A stretch of 64,000 nt of DNA from Zygnema cylindricum (taxonomy: Eukaryota; Streptophyta; Zygnematophyceae; Zygnematales; Zygnemataceae): assembly GCA_037447655.1 (NCBI GenBank), contig JBBHKE010001044.1, forward strand, positions 62,001 through 126,000, read 5' to 3'. The translations under genes and the position numbers were made by a program. The notes beneath the pieces were generated by a model that made no database searches, was not told where the DNA came from, and saw only the letters and a program-made list of their open reading frames with translations. This document shows, piece by piece, positions 1 to 10,924 of the stretch (the stretch's first letter is position 1; the number at the start of each line of letters is the position of its first letter).

Positions 1-510
1 CCAATTTAATGAAAAAAACGACGGAAACCATGCAATATTGGATAAGTGTAACAGGATTTACTATCTCTCAAAAAATTCCATTAATACAACCACTCTCAAC
101 CACACATTCCATCCAATTTAAAAACACATATTCACATTTGAAATCACCCGCATTAAGGATAAACTTTATTATGAAGTAACTTTTTTGTCCGCATAACATA
201 TAGCTTCGTCTCCTGCCCTCTTAGCTCAACCCTTTAAAGTCTTTCTTCTACACCCCTCTCTTAAGTATTTCCCACTCTTAGCTACTAAAAATACTAATAG
301 TTAGTGAGATATTTCCAATGCAAAATGGCGTTACTCCATTTTGGGATTATTTGCTCAAGACCAAGATCAGTCACGAATTTCCACCAACTGTTCCGAAAGA
401 ATAGATGCCTACTCCTCTATTCAACTTCACATTTTATCCATTATCGCCTTGAAATAGCCAGACCAGAGTAAACACTCCTTGAACAAATTTCATTCATTGA
501 TCAGCTAAGT
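1..510. other. Unassigned AT-rich sequence
   Basis: No reading frame of useful length, RNA gene or repeat that I recognise. It ends where a degenerate copy of the following 25-bp repeat begins. Confidence 0.5.
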
Positions 511-855
511 TTTCTTGTAACGTTGTAGATGTCTACACCGTGAATCGCTATTAGCGTTCATAACGCTATTTCGGCGGCCCACATTTTGACCAAATTCTCA
601 AATAGAATTATTAATTCTATTTTGGAAAACCCCAAATTCCCAATTAGAGTCAAAGATTTCCGTGAAAATCCCTAAATTCCCAATTAGCGTTAATAACGCT
701 AATTGTTTTTTAACCCTAATTATTTCATAACGCTTATAGCGATTCACGGTGCAGTTTCTTGTGATATTGTAGACGTCTTGTTTCTTGGGACATTGTGACG
801 TCTTGTTTCTTGGGACATTGTGACGTCTTGCTTCTTTGTGACACTGTCGACGTCA
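511..855. repeat. 25-bp tandem repeat interrupted by a MITE
   Basis: A unit like GTCTTGTTTCTTGGGACATT plus GTGAC occurs about four times at 757-855. A diverged unit (TTTCTTGTAACGTTGTAGATG) precedes the MITE at 511-533. The MITE at 534-753 therefore seems to have inserted into an existing tandem array. Two neighbouring units are almost identical, so part of the array amplified recently. Confidence 0.75.
534..753. mobile_element. Short TIR element (MITE-1 family), about 220 bp
   Basis: The left end CACCGTGAATCGCTATTA (536-) is mirrored by ATAGCGATTCACGGTG at 736-751, giving inverted ends of about 16 bp. Internal sequence is AT-rich with further AGCGTTA/TAACGCT pairs and no coding capacity. The same end sequence recurs many times in the window (near 4.3, 10.7, 25.9, 26.6, 28.2, 41.1 and 42.4 kb), which supports a dispersed non-autonomous family. 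I could not define a clean target duplication, so the superfamily is open. Confidence 0.7.
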
Positions 856-2219
856 CTAATTTTGGAACTTTTCGCCTTTACTTCCCCATTTTTTTTGTCT
901 TTTCTCTCTCTCTCAACCTATCACCAAATTACGCGCAAAGATTGTCAAAGAAAAATGTTGAGCACTTTCATTTTGTTCCTGAATTATCTTACCAAAATCG
1001 TCTTGTCTTAGGCCAAGAAGAGGGAGAGGGGAGAGGTAGTGGAATATGGAGGTGGAGAGGCATCAACATTGTAGACTTTTTCAAAGACCCATGAAAGAAA
1101 TCGAAGGTTCGAGACCCTTGAAGATGAGCTAGCATGACGTGGCAGTGGGTCGAAGGAGGGAGAAGCACATAAAATTGTACTTTGGTTTTTACACTTTTTT
1201 CCTACTGCTGAAATTTTCTCAATACAACATTCAATTTTTGAGGAAAACGACAAAAGAATACTTTCCTTGAGAGATTTTGCGTTAGATATCGTTTTAGATG
1301 TTACTCTAGATAACGAGGGGGAGGGGGAGGGGGAGGGGGAGGGGATACAGGCGCAAGTAATACACTGCCTATTGTTATCAAAGTTCATAACACTGATTTG
1401 GGCGAGGCTTTTTTCAAAGGAAATCTGGTAGACTATACCCATGCCGAATCCCGGATTTCTAGGAAATCTGGTAGTTTATGCCATTTTTTTGGGGATGTGG
1501 AACTGATTTGTTGGAACGAGAGCGTTGAGACCGGCAAGACGTTTCTTAACTCCGATGAAAAAAACGAATTTTACTTTTCATATCGCTTCAAGTATTGATT
1601 GCAGTGATATCGATCTTAAAGAACCTTTAGTTTTTTTTCTTTGATTTTTGTCTCTCATTTCTTTTTGGTAGATTTTTGTTCCTATAGTAATTTTGATGAC
1701 GTTCTTTCGCAAATATGTATATACATTTTTTTTTGATTTTACAGATTGCTTTTGTAGTAATTCCGATGATTAGGGCTTGGATTACTATGGAGGATATATT
1801 CTTCCCAAAACATTGATTTTAGATGTATATAAAGTTTTTTTCTGGAGCAATCCTTTACAGGTGAGCTACAGAGAAATATGAAAAAACTTAAAACATCATG
1901 TCGTTTTAATTATAATATTGTCTTGAATTTTTCTTAGTATACCTAATAATGCGTACATCACTTTTTTAAACTCTATTTGATTTCATTGGATTGGATTGCA
2001 TTAAAAATTGATTTGATTTTGATATGATTTGACTTTTTTTCTTTTTTTTTCTTTTTTTTACTATTCTTTTTTCTTCTTTTCTTTTCTTTTCTTTTCGTTT
2101 ATTTTCCAGTACCCCCTCAACATTTTTTACTTACTTTGATTTCATTTGATGTTTTCATTAAAATTGATTTTATTTGATATGATTTGACTTTCTTTTCTTT
2201 TCTTTTCTTTCGTTTCCAG
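856..2219. other. Unassigned sequence with long pyrimidine tracts
   Basis: Short overlapping open frames at 795-1598 have no recognisable domain. The part from 1990 to 2219 is strongly pyrimidine-rich and contains two acceptor-like sites (TTTTCCAG near 2103-2110, GTTTCCAG ending at 2219), as expected of intron DNA. Nothing else is supported. Confidence 0.35.
1317..1344. repeat. (GAGGGG)n microsatellite
   Basis: About five tandem copies of a G-rich hexamer. The G runs on the + strand could form a G-quadruplex. It has no coding interpretation that I can support. Confidence 0.85.
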
Positions 2220-2396
2220 TACTTCCTCAACATGATGTGTTCCGTCGCGTTCTTCTGCGACACCGAAGCTCCAAAGTGGCGGCCAATCGGATGCAAGGCA
2301 GACCCCTCCGTCTGTCCCGCCTGCCAATGTCTTCGAGTGAGAGATTTCGGAAATGTGTTCGTATGGGATCTCGTGAAGCAGTTAAGATCGCTGTAA
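2220..2396 (+). CDS. Possible exon of an unassigned cysteine-rich protein
   Basis: After a long pyrimidine tract and a TTTCCAG acceptor-like site ending at 2219, an open frame runs 58 codons to a stop at 2394-2396. It is richer in G+C than its surroundings and has a Cys-rich stretch (SVCPACQC). I do not recognise a family. A donor-side exon was not found upstream. It could be a host exon, a gene fragment carried by a transposon, or chance. Confidence is low because the frame is short and no homolog can be checked here. Confidence 0.2.
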   Translation, partial: YFLNMMCSVAFFCDTEAPKWRPIGCKADPSVCPACQCLRVRDFGNVFVWDLVKQLRSL

Positions 2397-2476
2397 CGGG
2401 ATCGAGTGGGACTCGATTGGCATATATTACTCTCATTTTGTCTTTTGTGTCGTGTAGGAACTTATGTTGCACTTAA

Positions 2477-2593
2477 AGTACTTCGACACAACACTCGACC
2501 GATGATAAGTTAACGGCGATAATTAGGGTTTTCTGCGGAGGAGCTTTCCGAAAGAACAAATATCCACAGTAAATTAAACCCCTCGGTAAATTA

Positions 2594-2624
<31 letters not shown>

Positions 2625-4274
2625 CTCTCCTGTTTTGGCAAGTTTCGGAAGTTAGGTGGGCCATGGAATATATTTTAGCAGTTGAATCAGAGTAATAGCT
2701 CTGAAAAGGAGTGGAAATAATTATGTATAATAGTGGTATACTTATTGTAGCATAACTCAAAAATTAAAAAGCGAGAAATAATCATGTATGCTTTTATTAG
2801 GCTGCCCAAAATTCCGATGAAGGATGAGGGAAAACCATGATCGTGACATGTGTCACTTGTTATGTACGAATTGAAGAAGATTATGATTTTAGTCTAGGGT
2901 TTGTCCTTCAGTTATTTACTATGACGCTATGTATAATTTTGTGAAAAAAAGTTGACAATGAATTTAAGGAAGTGAACTCTTTATAACAAATAGAATAACA
3001 ATAAATACTTGTTTTTCATAACTTTTCCTTCGCAAAGTTAAAAAATGTTTTTCCATCATAGCAATACCAAAAATGTAATGGTTGACTGAATGGAGTTCAT
3101 TTCAACTAATAATCGTGCCAAGATGATAACTACTGCACTACTACTATAAGATAACTATTGTAGTAGATAACTACTCGCACGAATTGACTTGCTATCTCGA
3201 GGAGCATTGAGAGTTTTTTTTAGCGCAAATGTCGAAGTTCAAAGAGCTGTAACGTGTTGGAATGCTTTGGTTCACATAATTATTTCTAAACAACACGTTG
3301 GGAAAGAGAAAAGCATTGGAACAAAACCTTATAGGATACGTAGAACATTCATCCTCTACCCTTCAGAGCCTTTGCTTCTATGATTTCAATACGAGCAACC
3401 ACCGTTAAGAAGCAATCACAAAGATTGTCGACAAGAAGCTGTTCTCAGTGAGACAGATCTATACTCCTGTACAACAACGTTCAGCATTACCTCACAATAA
3501 ACCCTAAAATTCCACAAGATGTGTACCTGTATTGTTTCAGCTTGTCACCATTACGATTAGCGGTGAACAATTCAACGGCTTCGACGGCTGCGATTAACTC
3601 AGAGCCGTTGCTCTCATCCTTTTCCATCCACGGACAAGACAACAATACTGTCGGTAACATGTTCCGCGCCAAAAAACTCAGCCACTGCTATTTTTGTTAT
3701 GCTATTGTTGTTATTCAGTACTTCATTTGATTCAAGGTTTCTCACCACCGATGAAAATTTGCAAAAATGTGGAGCGACAAATTAATGAGCTGGAACGTAC
3801 ATTCCTAATAATCCTTTCAGAATAAATCCTAAGAATCGATAAGAAGTCAAGGAGGAAGCAATCCATCAAAGTAAAGATATTAAGAATATTGGCGCTTGAA
3901 GCTCATACTAAGGGGAATTACACCACATTGCAGGTGAAGTTGAAGCTATTCAAGATTGGGAAAACACATCCATGAATACTTGTATATGGTTTATCCACCA
4001 ACAGTTCAAACATTACTTCTAATTTCTTGACACTTATCAGCAATGAGCAGTTCTCCATTCGATTTGTCCACTCTACATCGATAGTTACTGAAACATTTAG
4101 GGTTACCGTACAAGGAAACAACGACTTTGGCCTCCATATGTTGCAGTTTACGGTTGTTAAAAGAGAGGTAAGTTGAAAGTTGGTCCAATCACTTCTGACC
4201 ATTGCATTAAAAAAAAATTACTGGAGTGTTATTTCTGGACGTAATCTCTCTGAGGTCAGCTGTAATCTCGACAA
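2477..4274. other. Unassigned intergenic sequence
   Basis: Contains a short (TA)n run near 2598-2615 and scattered short frames. Apart from the possible coding fragment at 3487-3720 on the minus strand, I see nothing to annotate. Confidence 0.4.
3487..3720 (-). other. Possible minus-strand coding fragment, unassigned
   Basis: The minus strand has a 61-codon frame (3672 to 3487) whose sequence is balanced and non-repetitive (contains MEKDESNGSELIAAVEAVEL) and which runs up to a CAATACAG|GTACAC donor-like site near 3530. A second minus frame overlaps it upstream. This could be a decayed exon of a host gene. I cannot name a family, and chance is a real alternative. Confidence 0.12.
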
Positions 4275-4295
4275 TGCACCGTGAATCGCTATTAC
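4275..4295. mobile_element. Single MITE-1 end
   Basis: GCACCGTGAATCGCTATTA matches the terminal sequence of the element at 534-753. I find no opposing end within the next 600 bp, so this looks like a truncated copy. Confidence 0.45.
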
Positions 4296-4831
4296 TTTTA
4301 ATATTTTTTTCGTCGCCTAAAACATCTTTGCTCCCTATACACGTGTCGGATTGTGGATCTGACGGTTGCGATTGAAAGGTAAAATTCTCAGCTCCTTAAT
4401 GGCGGTTTCAAATTGAAAATCGGACAAGTGTGTACGGAGAAAAGACGTTTTACGTGGCGGAAAAAAAAAAAAAAACTAAAAGCGAATCTTGACAACAGGT
4501 GTAAATGTCTTTGTCGGTATGCATTCTGGAAACAAAAAGGAATAACTTTTAGTACTCTCGCTTGAAACCTTTTACATACGAGAGAAAACTTGACAAGGTT
4601 TACGGGCCTGTCTTCTTGGCTGGCCAAAGTAAATGCGTGGTTCACACTTGGAAAAATGGGAAAACGATGTCATAAATTTTGGGATCCGTACGCCAAATTT
4701 CATAAAATGACAAAAAACGCGGCGGTGACGGTTAGGACTGTCGGTTTCCACCGTTTTGGAGCGTAGCGGCGGACAAAAGATGCAGTTATATGCGTCAAAA
4801 CTCGACAGCTGCGAAAACCAGACTGCAACTG
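4296..4831. other. Unassigned sequence
   Basis: No gene seen. A 14-base A run lies near 4461-4474. The open frames on both strands lack domain similarity and are not conserved in the related repeat at 12.4 kb. Confidence 0.4.
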
Positions 4832-5060
4832 TCGTCCGCCATCGGACATCATATTCGGAATGCACTTTTTCGTTTTTGAAGAATTTCGAAAACGAAGCGC
4901 ACGGACGTGAACCGTACAAGAATTCTTTCCCTCGCAAACTTATGAACAAACTAAAGGACCAATCACATAAGAGAACATGTAATGGAAAAAAAAAAAAAAC
5001 ACCGATAGAAAAAAAAAGTCACATTTTTCCCACTCTCTGGTGGTACTGCTCCGCTCTTAC
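4832..5060 (+). repeat. Dispersed repeat, copy 1 (second copy at 12409-12640)
   Basis: This stretch aligns along about 230 bp with 12409-12640, including shared blocks such as AATGCACTTTTTCGTTTTT, ATGAACAAACTAA and a poly-A run followed by CACC. Differences include small indels, so the two are old copies of one dispersed element of unknown class. Confidence 0.75.
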
Positions 5061-5080
5061 TTTACAGCAAAGCAAATCTC

Positions 5081-5128
5081 TCTCTCCCTGTCTGTCTGTC
5101 TCTCTCTCCCTCTCTCTCCTTCTCTCGT

Positions 5129-5159
<31 letters not shown>

Positions 5160-5160
5160 A
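5081..5160. repeat. (CT)n microsatellite
   Basis: An imperfect CT/CTGT array of about 80 bp, ending in an uninterrupted run of about 13 CT units. It explains the Ser/Leu-rich open frame that runs through it. Confidence 0.9.
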
Positions 5161-5380
5161 AAAAATAATCACTCATGTCAGTTTATACCTGGCGTTTTTG
5201 GATCCCGGTTTTTTACTTAGATGCTAATTTTACTTTAGATTCCTTAAAGGAATCTTCCTTTTCCATACTATTCGTGGTCAGTAGTTAAGCTCCATTTTTT
5301 CCATTATATCTCTAAGTCCTGGTGGTCTCTGTCTATCTCGGTTCGCAGGTAAAACTTAGTAAAACTTACATAACAAATAC

Positions 5381-5390
5381 NNNNNNNNNN
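5381..5390. other. Assembly gap (10 N)
   Basis: Ten unresolved bases. A fixed 10-N run usually marks a join of unknown size, so continuity across this point is not assured. Confidence 0.98.
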
Positions 5391-5819
5391 TACTAGTCAA
5401 ACGCTTCCCTTTCCGTTGAATACTTAAAAAAGGTAACGTGTTGGTAGTGTATGTAAACTACGATTAAAACTGATTAAAAATGTGGAAGATGGTAAAAAAT
5501 AAATGGTAGAAAAGATTAGATAGTATTAAGTGTACAGTATTTGCAAATCCGGTATTTTGTGTTAGTAACTAATGTCATCTCATGTATTGTAGTAAGGTAA
5601 TTGTAAACGTTATGAGACAGCTATCTTCAACAAGGGAGGTCGTTTAGGGAAACGTGGATAAGACGGTGACTACATCTCTTTTTTTAGGAAAATTTTATGG
5701 CCTAAACGTTTATGACATGTGAATTATGATAGATTAGAAAAGATGGTAAATAAAAAATGGTAGAAGGTGTAAAAATTAGTCAAAATTAGCATCAAATGTA
5801 TGTGATGGTTGTGCAATGG
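5391..5819. other. Unassigned sequence before copia remnant D1
   Basis: No gene is seen and no 5' LTR matching the sequence after 8500 can be found here. The front half of element D1 (LTR, gag, protease) is therefore missing or lies beyond the gap. Confidence 0.4.
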
Positions 5820-5825
5820 AAAAAA

Positions 5826-6551
5826 TTCATAAGTTGCCTTTCCCTTCGCAAACTGATCATAGAACTAGCATGGTGCTATAACTAATTTATTCAGATGTAT
5901 TGGGGCCATGTAGGTATCTCTCAGTGGGAGGTGTAAAGTTTATACTTACCTTTACCGATGACTTTAGTAGATTTACTACAGTTTATATTTTGAAAAGTAT
6001 GGATGAAGTCTTTGCAAAATTTAAGGGGTATAAGGCTTGGGCTGAAAATCTGCATAATAGAAAGATAGCAGGATTTAGATAATGGAGGGGAGTACATTTC
6101 TAATGATTTTGCAGAATTCCTAAAATTGCATAAAATCTCACGACAGCTAACCTTTCCTTATTCTCCGTAACAAAACGGTGTTTCAAAGGATGAATATGAC
6201 CATATCAGAGTGTGTTTCGACAATGATGGCTGATACATACATAGATTTCAAATTCTGGCAGGAGGTTATGAATTGTGCAGCTTATTTGAGAAACAAGTTA
6301 AAAACAAGGGCAATAAAAGATAAAACTATGTAAGAAATGTGGACAGGACAAAAACCAGATGTAAGTCACTTCAAAGTTTTTGGAAGTATTTATTCATGTT
6401 AGATAATGATCCACATAAATGGAAATTAGAGCCAAAAGGCATACCAGAGATATTTCTAGGGTATGATGATCATGTCAAGGATTATAAAGTATATGACATT
6501 AAGAAAAATAAAGTCCTGGTAGCCACAAACATCATATTGAAGGATGAGTGA
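5826..6551 (+). pseudogene. Copia integrase remnant of D1
   Basis: Integrase would insert the cDNA of the element into the chromosome. The end of the pre-integrase zinc region (KLPFPFAN) is followed by the first core Asp region (LIYSDVLGP), FTDDFSRF, a second Asp region (DNGGEYISNDF near 6074) and a degraded QNGV block near 6170 where the catalytic Glu region should be. The C-terminal part (6339-6551) keeps the motif IFLGYDDHVKDYKVYD, typical of copia integrases. Frameshifts and stops split the frame, for example after 6082 and around 6330. It cannot make a complete enzyme. Confidence 0.88.
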
Positions 6552-6939
6552 ACAACAACAGATGTATTTAGTCAACGTACAGATGAAAAAAAAGATCAAA
6601 ATGTTGATTATATCTTTTTAGAGGAAAATCCAATGTTTTTAGAAAAAATATAGAAAATGCATCTACATTAACTAAAAGTGAGTTGCAATCAACTCCTTCA
6701 CCAAAAACAGGAAGTGCTATGCGTGAAAGAGTTGCAGACTCTCCTCTACCTCAAGCTAAAACTGAATCACAAGAAAAATCACATGTATCGAGGAGGAGGA
6801 CCCAACCATCTATATCAGCGACCTAATTTTCAGGTGGAGTTACGCGAAGTGTGCGACTCAAGGGAGAAAATGCAACCTTTGCTCACTCTGCACACACAGA
6901 AGAGCCTCTAACGTTGACGTAAGCTTTTTCGAGTAGTGA

Positions 6940-7652
6940 AAGGGAATAATGGTTAAGATCAGTCAATGAAGAAATGAAGTCCATCATGGAGGCCTAAACA
7001 TGGGATCTGGTGGAACTTCCTCCAAGAAGAAAGGTTATTGGAAATAAATGGGTGTTTAAATTAAAGTTGAACCCAGATAATAGTATAGATAGGTTTAAGG
7101 CTCGCTTCGTTGCTAAGGGGTAAAATTAAAAGAAGGGGATAGATTATGAAGAAACCTTTTCACCGGTTGTAAGGTTTCCATCTGTCCGCATCGTACTTAC
7201 ATTAGCTGCCATAGAGGATTTTGACATCCACGAAATGGATATCAAAATTGCCTTTTTGCGTGGTGATTTAGATGAGGCAATTTATATGCGTTCCACGGTT
7301 ATGAAAAGCAGGAAAAGAAAATTTTGTGTGCAAGATTTTAAAATATTTGTATGGTTTAAAGCAGGCCCCGCGTCAGTGGAATATAAAGTTAGATGAGTTC
7401 TTGACAAAGTTACGATTTACTCGAATTAGATTTGATCATTTAGTATATGTGATGTGTGGTGATAATCGTGATGAGGTGATATTCATTGTTGTGTATGTTT
7501 ATCATCTGCTCCTAATTAGTAGGAACAAAGAAAAAATTGCTAGAGTAAAACACGCTCTTAATTCACAATTTGAATTGAAGGATTTGGGTGAGGCAAAATA
7601 TATCCTTGGAATACAAGTTGAAGAGATAGAGAAAAGAAAATCATTAGGCTAA
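6940..7652 (+). pseudogene. Copia reverse transcriptase remnant of D1
   Basis: Reverse transcriptase copies element RNA into DNA in the virus-like particle. Visible copia blocks are KWVFKLKLNPDNSIDRFKAR, DYEETFSPVVRFPSVRI, HEMDIKIAFLRGDL, YGLKQAPRQWN (from about 7350) and FELKDLGEAKYILGIQVE. Between them the catalytic YVDDL motif reads YVYHL, so both catalytic aspartates are lost, and stop codons and a frameshift near 7310 break the frame. This copy is dead for polymerase function regardless of the stops. Confidence 0.9.
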
Positions 7653-8478
7653 CTCAGAAAAAAACTATAGGAAACATGTTGGGAAATTTTGGCTTGGTAG
7701 ATGCCAAAGGTTGTGCAACTTCTATGGAGTATAAGCATAAATTTGAAGGAATGGAGCATGAGTTTGGAGTCATAATAGATGAGGAATGCAGTGCAGAAGA
7801 GCAAAAATTTATGTCCCAAGTACCCTACAGACAAGTAGTACGAAGTATGATTTACTTGATGAATTGCACTTGACCGTTATAGCTGGAGCTGTTGGTGTAT
7901 TGAGCAAAAGTCTACAAAATCCACGAAAGAGAGACTAGGAGGCATCAAAAAGGGTCTTAAGATATCTTGTAAGGACTAGAAATCTTTGGCTTTCTTTGGG
8001 AAGGGATAAGGTTGGCATTAATACTTGGAGCGATGCTAGCCATCGGGATGTTCTTAGTAGGAAATCTACAACTGGGTATGTCATTCAGATTGGAAGTAGA
8101 ACTTGTAGTTCGAGCAATAAACTTCAAAAAGTCACGACTCAATCCACTATAGAGGCCGAATATACGGCTACAAGTGCAGCATTAAAAGAATTGCTTTAAA
8201 TAAAGGCTTTCTTTTAAGAGTTGGGTTTTACACAACACGGGACACCAACAATGTGGTGAGACAATCAAGCTGCCATTTCTGTGGCTACAAACCCAAGTCA
8301 CTATTTTAAGAATAAGCATATAGACATTCGCCTACATTTGGTACGAGAGAAAGTATTTGGAAAAGTGGTCAAACTTTGTTATTTGCCTGATGTGAAAATG
8401 GTGGCAAATATGTTGACAAAAGCCCTCCCTGCTCCTAAGTTGGAGTACTGCAAAAAAATATGTGATCAAAGTGAGTAA
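7653..8478 (+). pseudogene. Copia RNase H remnant of D1
   Basis: The RNase H domain degrades the RNA strand during reverse transcription. The blocks KFMSQVPYRQVV, the degraded GVLSKSLQNP, NTWSDASHRDVLSRKSTTGY (7996-), TIEAEYTATSAALKELL and the C-terminal NKHIDIRLHLVREKV run in the expected order. The catalytic-region residues D of WSDA and E of EAEY are present. A stop at 8197-8199 and frame changes near 7872 interrupt it. The reading ends about 15 bp before the purine tract and LTR-like sequence. Confidence 0.88.
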
Positions 8479-8489
8479 GTCTTCTAAAT

Positions 8490-9040
8490 CTTAGGGGGAG
8501 TATTGGAAAGTAAGCTTTAGTATGTCTTAGAAATTGGAGTTTAAGACTTAGAATATTTTTTGGACCACTAACTATTCATTATTAATGATATTTAGTGTGG
8601 ATTTTTTAGTATCTACTCGAATAGTTATCTTTGAGTAAATTAGTGTGTACGATGAATGTAGACGTGAAACATATCTCGCGGAATTTTAGGGTCTAAATGT
8701 TGTTACTAAGAAAATTTTGGTCCAAGTACTTAGAATTTTGTAAGTATATATTTTAGTGAACCGTGTACATACGTTTTAGATGTTTTTGAGATCTTTAAAG
8801 TATTTAGTTCAATTAGGATTGATAAATTCGACACAGAATGTACATTCTACACAGAGTTAACGAAATGAGAGCACTAAGTGCAGTTTAACATGATTTGTGT
8901 TCTATTGTCTTTGATTTGCTAATAGTATATGTTTGTGTTGTTGAAAGACCTTTTTCATTTGTGGTTACAATCTTACAGTATTGATCTAGTCTGATAGGTA
9001 TTCCTCTTTGGGTTTGTATTTGGGTTTGCTTCTGCTATCA
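8490..9040 (+). mobile_element. Purine tract and probable 3' LTR of D1
   Basis: The purine tract CTTAGGGGGAG (8490-8500) is what primes plus-strand synthesis in LTR elements and sits directly before the 3' LTR. The LTR would start TATTGGAAAG at 8501, a one-base change from the usual TGTTGGAAAG. No second LTR is present in the window, so the right end is a guess: it could end near 8995 or reach the ATG at 9041. Confidence 0.45.
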
Positions 9041-9219
9041 TGTCTGATAATGGCTCAGGTCTTGTTCCAAGTGCTCCTATTAGCCCTAGTGCTCCACTTG
9101 CTCCCCCAACACGAAAATCCCAGCTGGTGCAAGTGTGACTCCTAGTGGGAGCGGATCACAGCCGAGTCTAAATTCCCATGACCTTCAACAGATGATGATG
9201 TTGATGATGATGATGACGA
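9041..9219 (+). pseudogene. Short gag-like frame with (GAT)n tail
   Basis: An ATG opens a Pro/Ser-rich frame (MSDNGSGLVPSAPISPS), which stops after 32 codons. A shift into another frame continues as KIPAGASVTPSGSGSQ and LNSHDLQQ and runs into a (GAT)n array read as poly-Met. Pro/Ser-rich N-termini of this kind occur in plant copia gag proteins, so it may be the gag start of a second element lying directly behind the D1 LTR. No capsid motif is visible. Low confidence. Confidence 0.3.
9190..9219. repeat. (GAT)n microsatellite
   Basis: About ten imperfect GAT units with one GTT and one GAC change. Confidence 0.85.
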
Positions 9220-9224
9220 TGATG

Positions 9225-9930
9225 ATGTTATCAAAGTATCACCAAAAGAAAGTATTTAAATAATTTGTATTGTATTCAAAAAAAAAAAAAATCAATGTTT
9301 GTAATATTGGTCATATAAAAAAAAGGCAAAATAATCAAGTACCACTGAAACAAAGCAGTCAAAGTATTTGTGTTGCATTTTAAAAAGATATTTTTACCAA
9401 TGTTTGTTATTTTGGTCAGCCTTTGAGCTGATAATGATGTTAGCAAATTTCTTGGTCTTTAGACAAAGTTGGTTGATTAAAAAAACAAAAAAAATAAATC
9501 AAAGTAATAATGTAATCTAACAAAGAAATAATATGAATGAAAACAAGTGTTTGTAATGTTGGTCAGCCTTCGAGATGATAATGATGTTTATGCAACCTAC
9601 TAAGTCTTAGGACTAAGCTGGTTAATCACAAAAAAAGAAAAAGAAAAACAAAGTACTCAAATTAATCAATCTACTGTAATAAACAACGAAAATTAACAAA
9701 ATAATAAGTGATTGTAATGTTAGTCAACCTTTGAGTTGATAATGATGTTTAGGCAACCATCTGGGTCTTCGACTAACGTGCTTGATCGAAAACAAAAAAA
9801 GTATTTAAAGTAATAAACATATTCTAACTATAAAAAAAAATAAAAAAAATACCTGTTTGTAGTGTTAATCAGCCATCGAGCTGATAATGATGTTGTTCCA
9901 ACCTTCTAGGCCTTTAGACTAAGTTGATTG
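9225..9930. repeat. Tandem repeat, unit about 150-160 bp, 4-5 copies
   Basis: The block TGTTTGTAATGTTGGTCAGCC followed by GAGCTGATAATGATGTT recurs at about 9399, 9549, 9710 and 9858, with a weaker first copy near 9293. Spacing is 150, 162 and 147 bp. Each unit also holds AAGTATTT/AAAGTA and a CTTAGACTAAGTTG-like segment. Copies differ by roughly a fifth of positions, so the array is old. No coding frame persists across units. Confidence 0.85.
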
Positions 9931-10924
9931 CATCCTAGTTAAGTCTTATGTATTTTCTTTTTTTCTTATTATTTTATTTGTTATGTTTACATTTGTATAT
10001 TTCGTTTTTGTTATGTGATCAAGGTTGTATTGTGGTTATTTATTTTGTTTGTTTTTTTTTTGTTTTCTTCTTCTGTAATATTATGTGTTGATAAAAAAAT
10101 ATATAAAATATACATGCAACACCTTAATATAAAAATAAACAAAAACCATTAGTATTTTTTTTAAACGAATAATGGTTGAGTAATGCAAATGGTTTAATGT
10201 GTATTCTAGATTTAATATTAAAGTATTTAAAAGTACATGATATATTCAGTCCATTCATTCATATCGTTCATAAGATTGAGATCGAACGCTCAAATTAATG
10301 TGAAACTTTTATGCTTAATCAACCCCCCTGCATGAACGAAACGCGAATTAAACCATCCACTTAATTTCGTTATCTTCTTCTATATTCAAAAACCTTGCCG
10401 CCATGGATTTTGATAGCAAATAATTAATAAACGCGTAACATACCAGTATTTAGCGTAAAAATTTGTCTTTTTTATGAAATATATTTATTAGATGTTAAAT
10501 TCTGTCGCATGATACGATTTAGTCTGTCGTTTCATTTCTTTGTGTTCTTTCAGTGGACGACTGTGCCCCCACATAGTTTTTATTTCTCATATATTTATTT
10601 TGTTTCAATTGACATAAATTGTATACAATTATTTATTTTTGACAACGGATTGAAACTTAACAGTCGCGACGTTTAATATTGTCGGTCGTAAAGCAATAAC
10701 TATCAGCACTAATAGAGAAATAACGATTCACGGTGTACTGCACAGTAATTACTATTTAATAACAGCCCAATTTGTAGCATTGATACTATTTAAACCGTAC
10801 CTACATTAACATAATGGGAAAAAATAGAAATACTAATCCTATTTTAGGTTTGAGGTTCAAAATTTACGGGTACTGAATTAATAATATAAACACTGAAAAC
10901 GATTCGTGGTGTGCTTACACAAAA
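9931..10924. other. AT-rich sequence with two MITE-1-like ends
   Basis: No gene seen. Two MITE-1 end sequences in the same orientation occur at about 10719-10738 (AACGATTCACGGTGTACTGC) and 10897-10914 (ACGATTCGTGGTGTGC). I could not pair either with an opposing end. Confidence 0.45.

Larger units (their letters stand above)
5820..8500 (+). mobile_element. Decayed Ty1/copia element D1 (integrase to RNase H)
   Basis: The order integrase, reverse transcriptase, RNase H is the copia order. The element begins within the pre-integrase region and has no gag, protease or recognisable 5' LTR. Stops and frameshifts occur throughout. Its RNase H and integrase sequences differ clearly from the B/C1/C2/C3 group in this window, so it is a separate copia lineage. 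It ends at the purine tract CTTAGGGGGAG (8490-8500). Confidence 0.9.

Noticed and set aside
757-855. CRISPR-like direct repeats
   Set aside because: The units are contiguous without unique spacers, no cas genes exist, and the context is a plant genome. The same applies to the 59-bp repeat at 57.06 kb.
4756-5220. 154-codon plus-strand frame
   Set aside because: It runs through poly-A and the (CT)n microsatellite, is not conserved in the related repeat at 12.4 kb, and lacks any domain.
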